Shown piece by piece: positions 6,070-6,073 of a stretch of DNA of 6,073 bases. Source of the DNA: Chloroflexota bacterium (GTDB taxonomy: Bacteria; Chloroflexota; Dehalococcoidia; DSTF01; JACRBR01); the NCBI GenBank assembly GCA_021813085.1, contig JAKAMA010000162.1, positions 1 to 6,073 on the forward strand, in the 5' to 3' direction. The position numbers were made by a program, and so were the translations under genes. How positions within the stretch are numbered: position 1 is the first letter of the stretch; every line of letters begins with the position of its first letter. Below the pieces are notes generated by a model. The model did not search any database, was not told where the DNA came from, and saw nothing but the letters and a program-made list of their open reading frames with translations.

Positions 6070-6073
6070 GCCC

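Overview
This high-GC window carries a compact bacterial housekeeping locus. On the + strand is the 3' end of selB (selenocysteine-specific elongation factor), cut off by the left edge. Converging on it from the - strand, in transcription order, are def (peptide deformylase), a class II CCA/poly(A)-type tRNA nucleotidyltransferase with an HD domain, yajC, secD and secF. All six proteins are recognisable from family motifs. I see no tRNA, rRNA, CRISPR array, insertion sequence or attachment site. No gene-free stretch exceeds about 70 bases.

Organism: the extreme GC at third codon positions, GTG start codons, separate secD and secF genes, a SelB, and a tRNA nucleotidyltransferase where many genomes have tgt (next to yajC-secDF) fit a bacterium outside the Proteobacteria. 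Chloroflexota (Dehalococcoidia/Thermomicrobia-like) is my best guess. It is an inference from gene content and protein style, and no alignment was run.

Layout: positions 2-904 are selB (+). Positions 905-949 are a short convergent spacer with a small palindromic hairpin. Positions 950-5472 hold secF, secD, yajC and the nucleotidyltransferase (-), with overlaps of 8, 1 and 4 bases at the three junctions, so this is one translationally coupled operon. Positions 5473-5541 are a 69-base spacer with a 9-bp terminator-like hairpin and a possible 13-codon upstream ORF. Positions 5542-6057 are def (-), preceded by a strong Shine-Dalgarno sequence at the right edge.

How the genes work together: YajC, SecD and SecF form the accessory complex that uses the proton-motive force to help SecYEG/SecA export proteins. 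The nucleotidyltransferase repairs or completes tRNA 3' CCA ends. Peptide deformylase removes the N-formyl group from nascent chains. SelB delivers Sec-tRNA to recoded UGA codons. The common theme is protein synthesis and export. I found no convincing new biological system. The places most worth a second look are the hairpin and mini-ORF before the nucleotidyltransferase, the four extracytoplasmic cysteines in SecD, and the unresolved nucleotide specificity of the tRNA nucleotidyltransferase.
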